The notes under the pieces: generated by a model | The model's database searches: none | What the model was told of the DNA's origin: nothing | The model's input: only the letters and a program-made list of their open reading frames with translations | Part shown: positions 1-5,123 of the stretch, piece by piece | How positions within the stretch are numbered: position 1 is the stretch's first letter | Layout of the letters: the number at the start of each line of letters is the position of its first letter | Assembly: GCA_947585525.1 (NCBI GenBank) | Contig: CANPXA010000138.1 | Span: 1-5,123 of the forward strand | Length of the DNA stretch: 5,123 nucleotides | Direction: 5' to 3' | Source of the DNA: an uncultured Akkermansia sp. | GTDB lineage: Bacteria > Verrucomicrobiota > Verrucomicrobiia > Verrucomicrobiales > Akkermansiaceae | Made by a program: the position numbers and the translations under genes

Positions 1-32
1 GGAAGATATGATGATTGGATTTATGACAGGAC

Positions 33-548
33 GTGGTCAATCTGACAGAGCTTTCATGGATAGATTGTATCACGTTTTTTTTCTTTCCGGGGATATTAGC
101 CGTTTCTTACATGATATGTCAATGGTGGGGAGGATTCAGAGAGAGCCCAAAGTTCTTTTTCATTTGGGGATACCTTGCTCTTCCCTACTATCTGTTGATT
201 TTACCCAAATGTTGGCTTTGTAGAGTGATAGTAAAATATTTATGCCGATTAACAAAGATCCATGCCAAGGGCACTGGGGCTGTCTCCCTCCTCTGGTTCT
301 TTTTTGCGGAGATCATCGTAAATTACACTTTGATTAACATCTTACCAATCGTTTTTTTGTCGGAACAATCCCTTAACTCTGTCGCAATTTATGGTCCTCA
401 ACATTCCTATGAATTGTTACCACCCTTGGAATCCGCTGAGCTTTGCTTGCCTCTGTCATTAATTCTTGCGTGGGGGATATCTGTCATGATGGCGAAAGCA
501 AGGATTAATGTGAATTGTGAGGGTAATCCCCCAACAAGTGGTATCTGA
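33..548 (+). CDS. hypothetical small integral membrane protein (171 aa), start uncertain
   Basis: I do not recognise this protein. The reading frame begins with GTG at 33, the only possible start before residue 27 that keeps the first hydrophobic stretch, and in-frame TGA codons at 12 and 24 block any upstream extension. The product is strongly hydrophobic, with about four likely membrane segments: residues 13-32, 41-59, 83-109 and 137-154. A short basic cytoplasmic-looking loop (residues 64-79, rich in R, K and H) separates the second and third. It ends in a polar tail. No catalytic motif, signal-peptidase site or named domain is visible. No good ribosome binding site precedes the GTG: an AGG lies only a couple of bases away. 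The gene faces the helicase convergently and is noticeably more AT-rich than the rest of the window, so it may be acquired or weakly constrained. The frame just upstream of the T8 tract (75-82) is open from the window edge, so the true N-terminus may lie in another frame. That it encodes a membrane protein is fairly likely; the start is not settled. Confidence 0.5.
   Translation: MVNLTELSWIDCITFFFFPGILAVSYMICQWWGGFRESPKFFFIWGYLALPYYLLILPKCWLCRVIVKYLCRLTKIHAKGTGAVSLLWFFFAEIIVNYTLINILPIVFLSEQSLNSVAIYGPQHSYELLPPLESAELCLPLSLILAWGISVMMAKARINVNCEGNPPTSGI
75..82 (+). repeat. T8 homopolymer at a possible frame break
   Basis: Eight consecutive T bases lie inside the 5' part of the plus-strand membrane ORF. 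The frame open from the left window edge (ATG codons at 8, 11, 23 and 56) runs through this tract and stops at 223. The hydrophobic frame used downstream runs to 548. Removing one T (or adding two) would join the two frames into a single ORF from the ATG at 8 to the stop at 548, about 179 residues, reading ...DRLYHVFFFPGILAV... across the join. The tract could be a slippage or phase-variation site, a fixed frameshift or a sequencing error. The sequence alone cannot decide. Confidence 0.35.
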
Positions 549-650
549 AAGGGTAACCAAAACAAACAGGACACAAAGGTCATCTTCGATAAGCGGCATG
601 ATTCCTGCCGATTTGATGGGGAAAATACCCGCCCGGTGTCCGATGCTTCT

Positions 651-2414
651 TTATTTCACTTTCTTTTTCTTTTGGAAGCGGGAGTAAAAGGGGGAGGAGG
701 ATTGCTTCGAAAGAGGTTTGCTGCGTGGACGCGAGGAAGTGTCTGAGCGTCGTCGGGAAGAGGCATTGCGGGTGGGATGGCGGTGATCAAGGGAGGCTCG
801 GGAAAGGGGAGATTCGGGGCGTCCTTTGTCCTCTCGAACGTTGACCTCGTAACCGCAGAGAGAGCAAGTGGAGAGGCGTTCGACGAGCATGGGTGCTACG
901 TCTTGAGAGACCTCGACAATGGTGTGTTTGAGAAAGATGCGTATATCGCCGATGCTGCCCATGGGGGCTCCGCCCTCCTTGTAGAGAAGACCCGCCACAT
1001 CCTTGGGGCGAATATGCAGCATCTTGCCGGCGTTGATGAAGAGAGAAACTGTGTCCTCCGGTTGTTCGTGTTCGGGAGCGCGCTTGGGTACACGATTCGT
1101 GTCTAATTTCGAACGGTCCTCCGGAATGGGCTGCAGATCCCGACTGGAGCGACGTACAAGCAATTCAAACATGGCCGCAATGAGTTGCTCTTGGGGCAAC
1201 TCAAGGTCGTGCAGCTCATCCGGCAGTCCGGGGCTGCTTGACGTAGCCGTCTCAAGGATGTCATCGACGAGAGACTCCCGGCGCACCTGGGCAACAGTCT
1301 GCGCCGTCATCACTTTCTCGCGCTGCATACGGGTGCCGATAAATCGCTCAATCCGTGCGAGCAAAGAGAAGTCGCGACGTCCGATAAAGGTGACGGCACG
1401 CCCCTTGCGACCGGCTCGAGCGGTGCGACCTATGCGGTGTACGTAATCTTCCGGGTCGCGCGGCAACTCAAAGTTCACCACCACATCGACGTCATCAATG
1501 TCCAAACCGCGCGCCGCCACGTCAGTGGCGACCAGAACGTTGAGGTTTCCTTTGCGGTAAGAGTCCATCACGCGCTCACGAAGAGTCTGCGGCATATCGC
1601 CGTGCAAACGGTCCACAGCGTAGCCTCGGGAGAGGAGACCGTCCACGATATCGTCCACCACACGTTTGGTGTTGGCAAAAACGAGGCCTCGTTTCATGCG
1701 GCCCATTTCAATGAGGCGGCTGAGAACTTCAATGCGTGAGGAAAACAGGACCTCATAAACAACTTGTTCGCAAGTGGGCACCGTTAAAGTCGGGCGTTCA
1801 ATGGATATTTCCACCGGGTCGGCAGACAAGCGGTTCACAAGAGCTCTGATCGCAGGCGACATGGTGGCGGAGAAAAAGAGAGTCTGCCTCTCATGTGGAA
1901 GGGAGGAAACGATGCGGTCAATTTCGTCCGCAAATCCCATGTCGAGCATCTCATCAGCTTCATCCAGGATCAGCATGGTGACGCCGTCGGTTTTCAGCTC
2001 CCCTTGATTGATGAGGTCCAAAACGCGTCCCGGAGTGCCGGCCACAAAAGGGACACCTCGTCGCAATGCTGCAAGTTGGGGTGCAAAAGATGCTCCGCCG
2101 TAAATGGGTACTGCACTCACTCCATCCAGAAAGAGAGCTAATTTGTCCACCTCTCGGCTGATTTGGACAGCCAGCTCGCGAGTGGGAGCTAAACAGAGAA
2201 TTTGCACCTGCATCAATCTCGCGTCAATTTTCTCAAGAGCAGGTATCGTGAATGCCAGTGTCTTTCCGGAGCCGGTGTGCGAAAGACCCACCACGTCGGC
2301 TCCCGCCAATGCCGGCGGTATAGCTTGCTCTTGGATGGCAGACGGCGTTTCAAACCCCAACACCTCGATAGCTTCCAGTATCTCCGGGCTGATTCCTAAT
2401 TCTGCAAATGTCAT
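651..2414 (-). CDS. deaD: DEAD-box ATP-dependent RNA helicase, CsdA/DeaD-like with DbpA-type RNA-binding domain
   Basis: This cytoplasmic ATP-dependent RNA helicase remodels RNA duplexes; the family acts in ribosome assembly, mRNA decay and cold adaptation. All core motifs are present: Q motif (residues 20-33, GFETPSAIQEQAIP), Walker A SHTGSGKT (45-52), PTREL (77-81), TPGR (127-130), DEAD (151-154), SAT (182-184), ATDVAARGLDI (296-306) and HRIGRTARAG (326-335). A linker follows, then a DbpA/CsdA C-terminal RNA-binding fold at about 456-527 (FINAGKMLHIRPKDVAGLL, then GSIGDIRIF). The last ~55 residues are a low-complexity Arg/Ser/Lys tail ending KKKKVK, likely an RNA-binding extension. The RNA-binding fold carries a CxxC (C517, C520). 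Total length, 587 residues, is in the usual range for CsdA-like proteins. The ATG at 2414 gives the typical family N-terminus (MTFAELGIS) although no Shine-Dalgarno precedes it. The gene lies 150 bp downstream of the protease and converges on the plus-strand membrane ORF. The family assignment is secure; deaD/csdA as the exact orthologue is inferred from the domain layout. Confidence 0.95.
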   Translation of the reverse strand: MTFAELGISPEILEAIEVLGFETPSAIQEQAIPPALAGADVVGLSHTGSGKTLAFTIPALEKIDARLMQVQILCLAPTRELAVQISREVDKLALFLDGVSAVPIYGGASFAPQLAALRRGVPFVAGTPGRVLDLINQGELKTDGVTMLILDEADEMLDMGFADEIDRIVSSLPHERQTLFFSATMSPAIRALVNRLSADPVEISIERPTLTVPTCEQVVYEVLFSSRIEVLSRLIEMGRMKRGLVFANTKRVVDDIVDGLLSRGYAVDRLHGDMPQTLRERVMDSYRKGNLNVLVATDVAARGLDIDDVDVVVNFELPRDPEDYVHRIGRTARAGRKGRAVTFIGRRDFSLLARIERFIGTRMQREKVMTAQTVAQVRRESLVDDILETATSSSPGLPDELHDLELPQEQLIAAMFELLVRRSSRDLQPIPEDRSKLDTNRVPKRAPEHEQPEDTVSLFINAGKMLHIRPKDVAGLLYKEGGAPMGSIGDIRIFLKHTIVEVSQDVAPMLVERLSTCSLCGYEVNVREDKGRPESPLSRASLDHRHPTRNASSRRRSDTSSRPRSKPLSKQSSSPFYSRFQKKKKVK

Positions 2415-2424
2415 GGTCGCCGCA

Positions 2425-2453
2425 AGGATGCACTAACTCTCCCCGCATGTCAA
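2425..2453 (-). promoter_or_regulatory. candidate sigma70-type promoter for the helicase
   Basis: On the minus strand a perfect -35 hexamer TTGACA (2453-2448) is followed after exactly 17 bases by CATCCT (2430-2425), a poor -10 matching TATAAT at three positions. It lies in the 150-bp spacer between the protease stop and the helicase ATG. Transcription from it would start only a few bases before the ATG at 2414, giving an almost leaderless message, consistent with the missing Shine-Dalgarno. The -35 match is clear, but the weak -10 makes this tentative. Confidence 0.25.
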
Positions 2454-2564
2454 GAAACAATATCTCAGATTACGGGATGAACGGGACATCCGGGGGAGGA
2501 GCAGCAAGGTTCTGCTGGGCAAGCCGTGTTCTCAATTTTTTGATTTCTCCCAAGCGAGGAGCAC

Positions 2565-3332
2565 TCAGTTCAGATTGGTACGAAGGTACTGGTAATTGAG
2601 GTAGGCGAAGTAGGCGCAAATGAAGGCGGTGAAGAAGAGAGAGGAGGTGAGGCAGAAGAGGAAAGCTGCAAGAGAGACGATGAGTCCGACGGAGCCCGTG
2701 ATGCGTGAACTGTTGGTGATGAGAAAGAGTGTTTTGCCGCCATCGAGAGGGAAAATGGGGAGCAGGTTGAAGAGAGTCCACCAGACACAGACGTAGAAGA
2801 GGGTGTTGTAGCAGAGGAAAGCGAATGAGGTCAGTTCTCCGGTTTCAAAAGCGTTGAGCACCGGTAGCAGGGGACCTATCCATGTGGGTGATTCGATGGG
2901 AATCAGGAACGACAGGGGCATCAGAATGGAGTAACCTATTCCGGCAGGCACATCCCCGACCAACAACCCGAGTGTGAAGCCGCCGAGCAAGCCGAGCAGA
3001 AGGGAAGCGCCGGGACCTGCCAGCACCATGATGATATGGGTAGCTCGAGTGGGGGGTGGATAACTGCTGTAGGTGACGCCACCCAAGGAGCCGAGTTCCA
3101 CGATGGATTCTCCGCCGCCGAGAGCACGGCATGAGAAGGCATGTCCGTATTCATGCACGAGCAGGCAGAGAACACCCATCACCATAAAAACGAGGGGAGG
3201 AACAATGCTGAAATTCGCAGACCCGGCGCTGCCCAGCACGAGTAAAACAAGCCACACGGAGGGACGAATCAATGTAGGAACCCCCGCTAACGTGAAGGAA
3301 ATGCAGCCCGGACCTTCTTGAATATACGGCAT
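2565..3332 (-). CDS. M50-family (site-2-protease-like) membrane metalloprotease
   Basis: This is a polytopic inner-membrane zinc metalloprotease of the M50/site-2 protease superfamily. Relatives cleave membrane-embedded substrates such as anti-sigma factors or signal-peptide remnants; the substrate here cannot be inferred. The zinc site HEYGH is at residues 60-64 at the end of the second hydrophobic segment. The third ligand motif NLLPIFPLDGGK is at 189-200, with D197 the expected metal-binding aspartate. The family's central glycine-rich AGPGAS (105-110) lies in a long membrane segment. About six or seven hydrophobic segments are visible (near 22-40, 43-60, 99-125, 130-146, 170-192, 213-228, 231-245). 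At 255 residues it is a minimal version: there is no PDZ domain as in RseP and no CBS pair. The ATG at 3332 is the first possible start, since an in-frame TAA lies four codons upstream. The only ribosome-binding-like sequence is a weak A-rich stretch. It sits 160 bp after the methyltransferase stop and 150 bp before the helicase, so its co-transcription with either is uncertain. Confidence 0.9.
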   Translation of the reverse strand: MPYIQEGPGCISFTLAGVPTLIRPSVWLVLLVLGSAGSANFSIVPPLVFMVMGVLCLLVHEYGHAFSCRALGGGESIVELGSLGGVTYSSYPPPTRATHIIMVLAGPGASLLLGLLGGFTLGLLVGDVPAGIGYSILMPLSFLIPIESPTWIGPLLPVLNAFETGELTSFAFLCYNTLFYVCVWWTLFNLLPIFPLDGGKTLFLITNSSRITGSVGLIVSLAAFLFCLTSSLFFTAFICAYFAYLNYQYLRTNLN

Positions 3333-3338
3333 GTTTCT

Positions 3339-3367
3339 TATTTAGCTGATATCAGGATGTTTTTCAA
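3339..3367 (-). promoter_or_regulatory. weak promoter candidate for the M50 protease gene
   Basis: On the minus strand TTGAAA (3367-3362, five of six matches to the -35 consensus) is followed after 17 bases by TAAATA (3344-3339), a weak -10 with three matches. The -10 lies only six bases before the ATG at 3332, so a transcript from it would be leaderless. The spacing is ideal but the -10 is poor, and AT-rich spacers produce such matches by chance. Confidence 0.2.
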
Positions 3368-3394
3368 CGACAATTCGTTTCATGTCCGGGGCTA

Positions 3395-3415
3395 TGTGCG
3401 TCATGCACACTGTGC
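3395..3415. repeat. small inverted-repeat cluster TGTGC / GCACA / TGTGC
   Basis: In the spacer between the methyltransferase and the protease, TGTGC (3395-3399), GCACA (3405-3409) and TGTGC (3411-3415) follow one another. The middle arm can pair with the first across a five-base loop (GTCAT), or forms a near-palindrome with the third around one central base. No T-run follows on either strand, so it does not look like an intrinsic terminator. It could be an operator or a small 5'-leader structure of the protease gene. A chance occurrence is also possible. Confidence 0.25.
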
Positions 3416-3492
3416 CGGTGGGGAAAGTCGGCTAGTTAGGATCAAAAAAGTGCAAGTAGGGGAAGCATCATCCGAGAGACAATGAAGCTCGT

Positions 3493-4494
3493 TCAGATGT
3501 CGAAGCGTTGTTGGATGAGTACGTGGAAGTGACTGCCGGCTCCTACTTCATCCACGAGATGCCGTTGGCAGGGGGAAGACATATCGGTCAGAGGGAGTAA
3601 ATAATCCCGCTGACTGATGAGCGAGACTGCATCCTCGGGGTAATTCTGAGCCAGCCGGAGGAGGTCGCTGAAGTTCACATCTGCTGTGATGTCGCAGTGT
3701 CCTGCCATTGACGTGAACTGCTCCTTATCAAGCAGGATGTGAGATTTGTAACCACGCAGACTGCCGCGAGGCTTCCTGTAGTAGATCCGATCGTTGGTGT
3801 CACCGTAGTCGATGGTGACAAAGGTTCCTGCTTTCCATAAGGGTTGCCACAGTGTGTACCACTTCCGGTAGCTCTCGTGTACCTCGACGACTTGCCCTTC
3901 TGTGGCCCACTGCTCCCACACACACGAGGTCGGCAGATGGGGACAGGGGCGCGCAAGTTCTGTGATTCTGCCGTTGACAACGGAGAGACCGAGTTCCTTC
4001 CACTCACCACCGCTATGGATGAATTGGCGCGCAGGAAAAGCATCCGGTAGCTCATTGCAGAAGATGAAAGCCCGTCCGCCGGCGTGTTTCAAGGCACTTT
4101 CCATATCGGGGAAAGTGCGCACGAAATTGCCGCCGGCGAGAGCCTGCAGCTTACGCAGTTCAGCGGAACGTTCCACCATGTAATAGCGTGCGCGCAACCT
4201 GCCAAAAAAGCCCAACGCACGGGCGATAGAGAGTGCCATGGTGCCGTTGCCTCCGCCGATTTCTATGATAGGGAGGCGACGTGCAAATGTATCACAGGAC
4301 TCACGCCAGTGCGACACGATACGTCGCGCAAGCAAGTCTCCCATGGAGGCGGAGGTAGAGAAGTCGCCCCGGAATCCGATGTCTGATATGTTGGCGCTGT
4401 AGTACCCATCACGCTCGTTGTAGAGGGCGAGCTCCATCACTTGCTCATAGGAGAGCCAGTTGTCGTGGGCCGGGATGTGGTGGACCAAATTCAT
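3493..4494 (-). CDS. class I SAM-dependent methyltransferase, MidA/NDUFAF7 family (former DUF185)
   Basis: This is a predicted cytoplasmic S-adenosylmethionine-dependent protein methyltransferase of the COG1565/Methyltransf_28 family. The human relative NDUFAF7 methylates an arginine of the complex I subunit NDUFS2; the targets of most bacterial members are not established. Family signatures appear in order: GDFSTSASMGDLL (residues 43-55), the SAM-binding glycine loop IEIGGGNG (77-84), YMVERS with the acidic residue after the second strand (105-110), NELPDAFPARQF (147-158), TIDYGD (227-232), PRGSLRGYKSH (242-252) and DITADVNFSDL (268-278). At 333 residues it is slightly shorter than many members, and the glycine loop reads GGGNG where others often have GPGRG. 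The ATG at 4494 overlaps the TGA of nadA in an ATGA arrangement, which fixes this start and implies translational coupling with nadA. No independent Shine-Dalgarno is visible. Family membership is confident; the substrate is unknown. Confidence 0.88.
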   Translation of the reverse strand: MNLVHHIPAHDNWLSYEQVMELALYNERDGYYSANISDIGFRGDFSTSASMGDLLARRIVSHWRESCDTFARRLPIIEIGGGNGTMALSIARALGFFGRLRARYYMVERSAELRKLQALAGGNFVRTFPDMESALKHAGGRAFIFCNELPDAFPARQFIHSGGEWKELGLSVVNGRITELARPCPHLPTSCVWEQWATEGQVVEVHESYRKWYTLWQPLWKAGTFVTIDYGDTNDRIYYRKPRGSLRGYKSHILLDKEQFTSMAGHCDITADVNFSDLLRLAQNYPEDAVSLISQRDYLLPLTDMSSPCQRHLVDEVGAGSHFHVLIQQRFDI

Positions 4495-5123
4495 CTCGAT
4501 AATTCGAGCATTCGCAGAAGAGGTGCTTCGGCTCGAAGTCTCAAATCCTCCGGCAGGCGAACTTCAGGAGAGAGATCGCGCAGGCAATCGCGCAGCTTTT
4601 CAAGTGTGTTGAGCTTCATGAATTCGCACTCCGCACAGGAGCAGCCCTCTGTCCCGACACCGATGAATTGCTTGTCGGGGACAAGTTTACGCAGACGGTG
4701 TAAAATGCCGCTTTCCGTAACGATGATAAAAGTGGATGCCTCACTCTCGCGGCAAAAGCTGATCATCTTCTCCGTGGAGCATATGTGGTCCGCCAAGGCA
4801 CGAACCTCGTCCCGGCACTCCGGGTGGCACACGACCAAAGAGCCGTGGTGAGCATCACGAGCCTCAAGAATCTTGTCACGTGTGAATTGGCGGTGCACGT
4901 GGCAGGCTCCGTTCCAGAGCTCCATTTTGCGCCCCGTCTTTTGCGCCACCCAGGCACCGAGATTTGCGTCCGGGACAAAGAGGATGGGACGATCAGTCGG
5001 TGCAGCTTCGACGATGCGCTGGGCGTTGCCGCTGGTGACAATAACATCCGCGAGAGCCTTCACCCCGATGGAGCAGTTGATATAGGCGATAACGTAGTAA
5101 TTTTTCTGTTTGTTGGCTTCGAG
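4491..5123 (-). CDS. nadA: quinolinate synthase NadA, C-terminal part (N-terminus beyond the window)
   Basis: Quinolinate synthase is a cytoplasmic [4Fe-4S] enzyme that condenses iminoaspartate (from NadB) with dihydroxyacetone phosphate to quinolinate in de novo NAD synthesis. The reading frame stays open to the right edge, giving 210 residues of what is normally a protein of 300-370, so the GTG at 5063 is an internal valine and not a start. Counting from the window edge, the visible signatures are YINCSIGVKALAD (14-26), TSGNA (30-34, usually TSSNA), FVPDANLGAW (49-58), WNGACHVH with the second cluster cysteine (70-77), HPEC (100-103), STEKMI (116-121) and the CSCAECEFMKLN block (161-172), which holds the third cluster cysteine in a CxCxxC. 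The first cluster cysteine lies in the missing N-terminal part. By family knowledge Y14, N16, H100, E102 and T117 correspond to active-site residues, so the visible part looks functional. The TGA overlaps the start of the downstream methyltransferase. NadB and NadC are not in the window. Confidence 0.96.
   Translation of the reverse strand, partial: LEANKQKNYYVIAYINCSIGVKALADVIVTSGNAQRIVEAAPTDRPILFVPDANLGAWVAQKTGRKMELWNGACHVHRQFTRDKILEARDAHHGSLVVCHPECRDEVRALADHICSTEKMISFCRESEASTFIIVTESGILHRLRKLVPDKQFIGVGTEGCSCAECEFMKLNTLEKLRDCLRDLSPEVRLPEDLRLRAEAPLLRMLELSR

Noticed and set aside
594..610. Inverted repeat CGGCA-N7-TGCCG in the convergent gap, considered as a bidirectional terminator.
   Set aside because: The stem is only five base pairs and no T-run follows on either strand, so it does not meet the form of an intrinsic terminator.
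1003..1446. A 147-residue plus-strand open frame opposite the helicase, with a second (777-1106) and a third (1437-1739) alongside.
   Set aside because: They lie entirely antisense to a helicase whose motifs are all intact, have Arg/Ser-rich or otherwise featureless translations, and resemble no family. They are shadows of a GC-rich coding strand.
2501..2519. AGCAG/CTGCT hairpin downstream of the protease stop, considered as a terminator.
   Set aside because: The short stem is followed on the minus strand by C-rich sequence and not a U-tract; the T6 run at 2536-2541 is on the other side and too far away.
2470..2788. Minus-strand open frames overlapping the 3' end of the protease gene.
   Set aside because: They run out of frame over the conserved DGG-containing end of the M50 protein, and their Ser/Pro/Leu-rich translations look like out-of-frame reading.
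3446..3451. A6 run (T6 on the minus strand) downstream of the methyltransferase, considered as the U-tract of a terminator.
   Set aside because: I find no GC-rich stem immediately before it on the minus strand, only three-base pairings.
4441..4851. A 136-residue plus-strand open frame opposite nadA.
   Set aside because: Its translation is low complexity and it lies opposite strongly conserved NadA motifs, so it is a shadow.
5061..5063. GTG as the start of nadA, giving a 190-residue protein.
   Set aside because: The same frame continues to the window edge with conserved NadA sequence (YINCSIGVKALAD spans the GTG), so this is an internal valine of a truncated view.

Overview
The window comes from a bacterial chromosome and carries four well-supported genes in a row on the minus strand, facing one short AT-rich membrane-protein gene on the plus strand. 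Read in the direction of minus-strand transcription (right to left) the order is: the C-terminal part of nadA (quinolinate synthase, running off the right edge), a MidA/NDUFAF7-type methyltransferase (the former DUF185 family), a compact membrane-embedded M50 metalloprotease, and a DEAD-box RNA helicase of the CsdA/DeaD type with a DbpA-like RNA-binding domain. No RNA gene, insertion sequence, CRISPR array or phage gene is visible.

Organism: the gene content is housekeeping and fits a free-living or host-associated Gram-negative bacterium. The four minus-strand genes look fairly GC-rich (sampled lines are roughly 50-67% G+C), while the plus-strand gene is clearly poorer (sampled lines roughly 35-50%). 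The combination of proteins recalls Verrucomicrobiota or a related PVC lineage. That is an impression from remembered protein similarity, not a demonstrated placement.

Layout: 1-548 holds the AT-rich integral membrane ORF, with a T8 homopolymer near its start that may mark a frame break. 549-650 is a 102-bp convergent intergenic gap with no convincing terminator. 651-2414 is the helicase. 2415-2564 is a 150-bp leader/spacer with a perfect TTGACA upstream of the helicase. 2565-3332 is the M50 protease. 3333-3492 is a 160-bp spacer with a small TGTGC/GCACA inverted-repeat cluster and a weak promoter candidate. 3493-4494 is the methyltransferase, whose ATG overlaps the TGA of nadA (4491 to window end).

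How the genes relate: nadA and the methyltransferase are almost certainly co-transcribed and translationally coupled through the ATGA overlap. The protease and helicase each follow a spacer large enough for their own promoter, so they may be separate units on the same strand. No obvious shared pathway links NAD synthesis, the methyltransferase, the protease and the RNA helicase. I see no convincing new multi-gene system here; the points most worth checking are the possible frame break in the plus-strand gene, the nadA-methyltransferase coupling, the lack of Shine-Dalgarno sequences, and a CxxC in the helicase RNA-binding domain.
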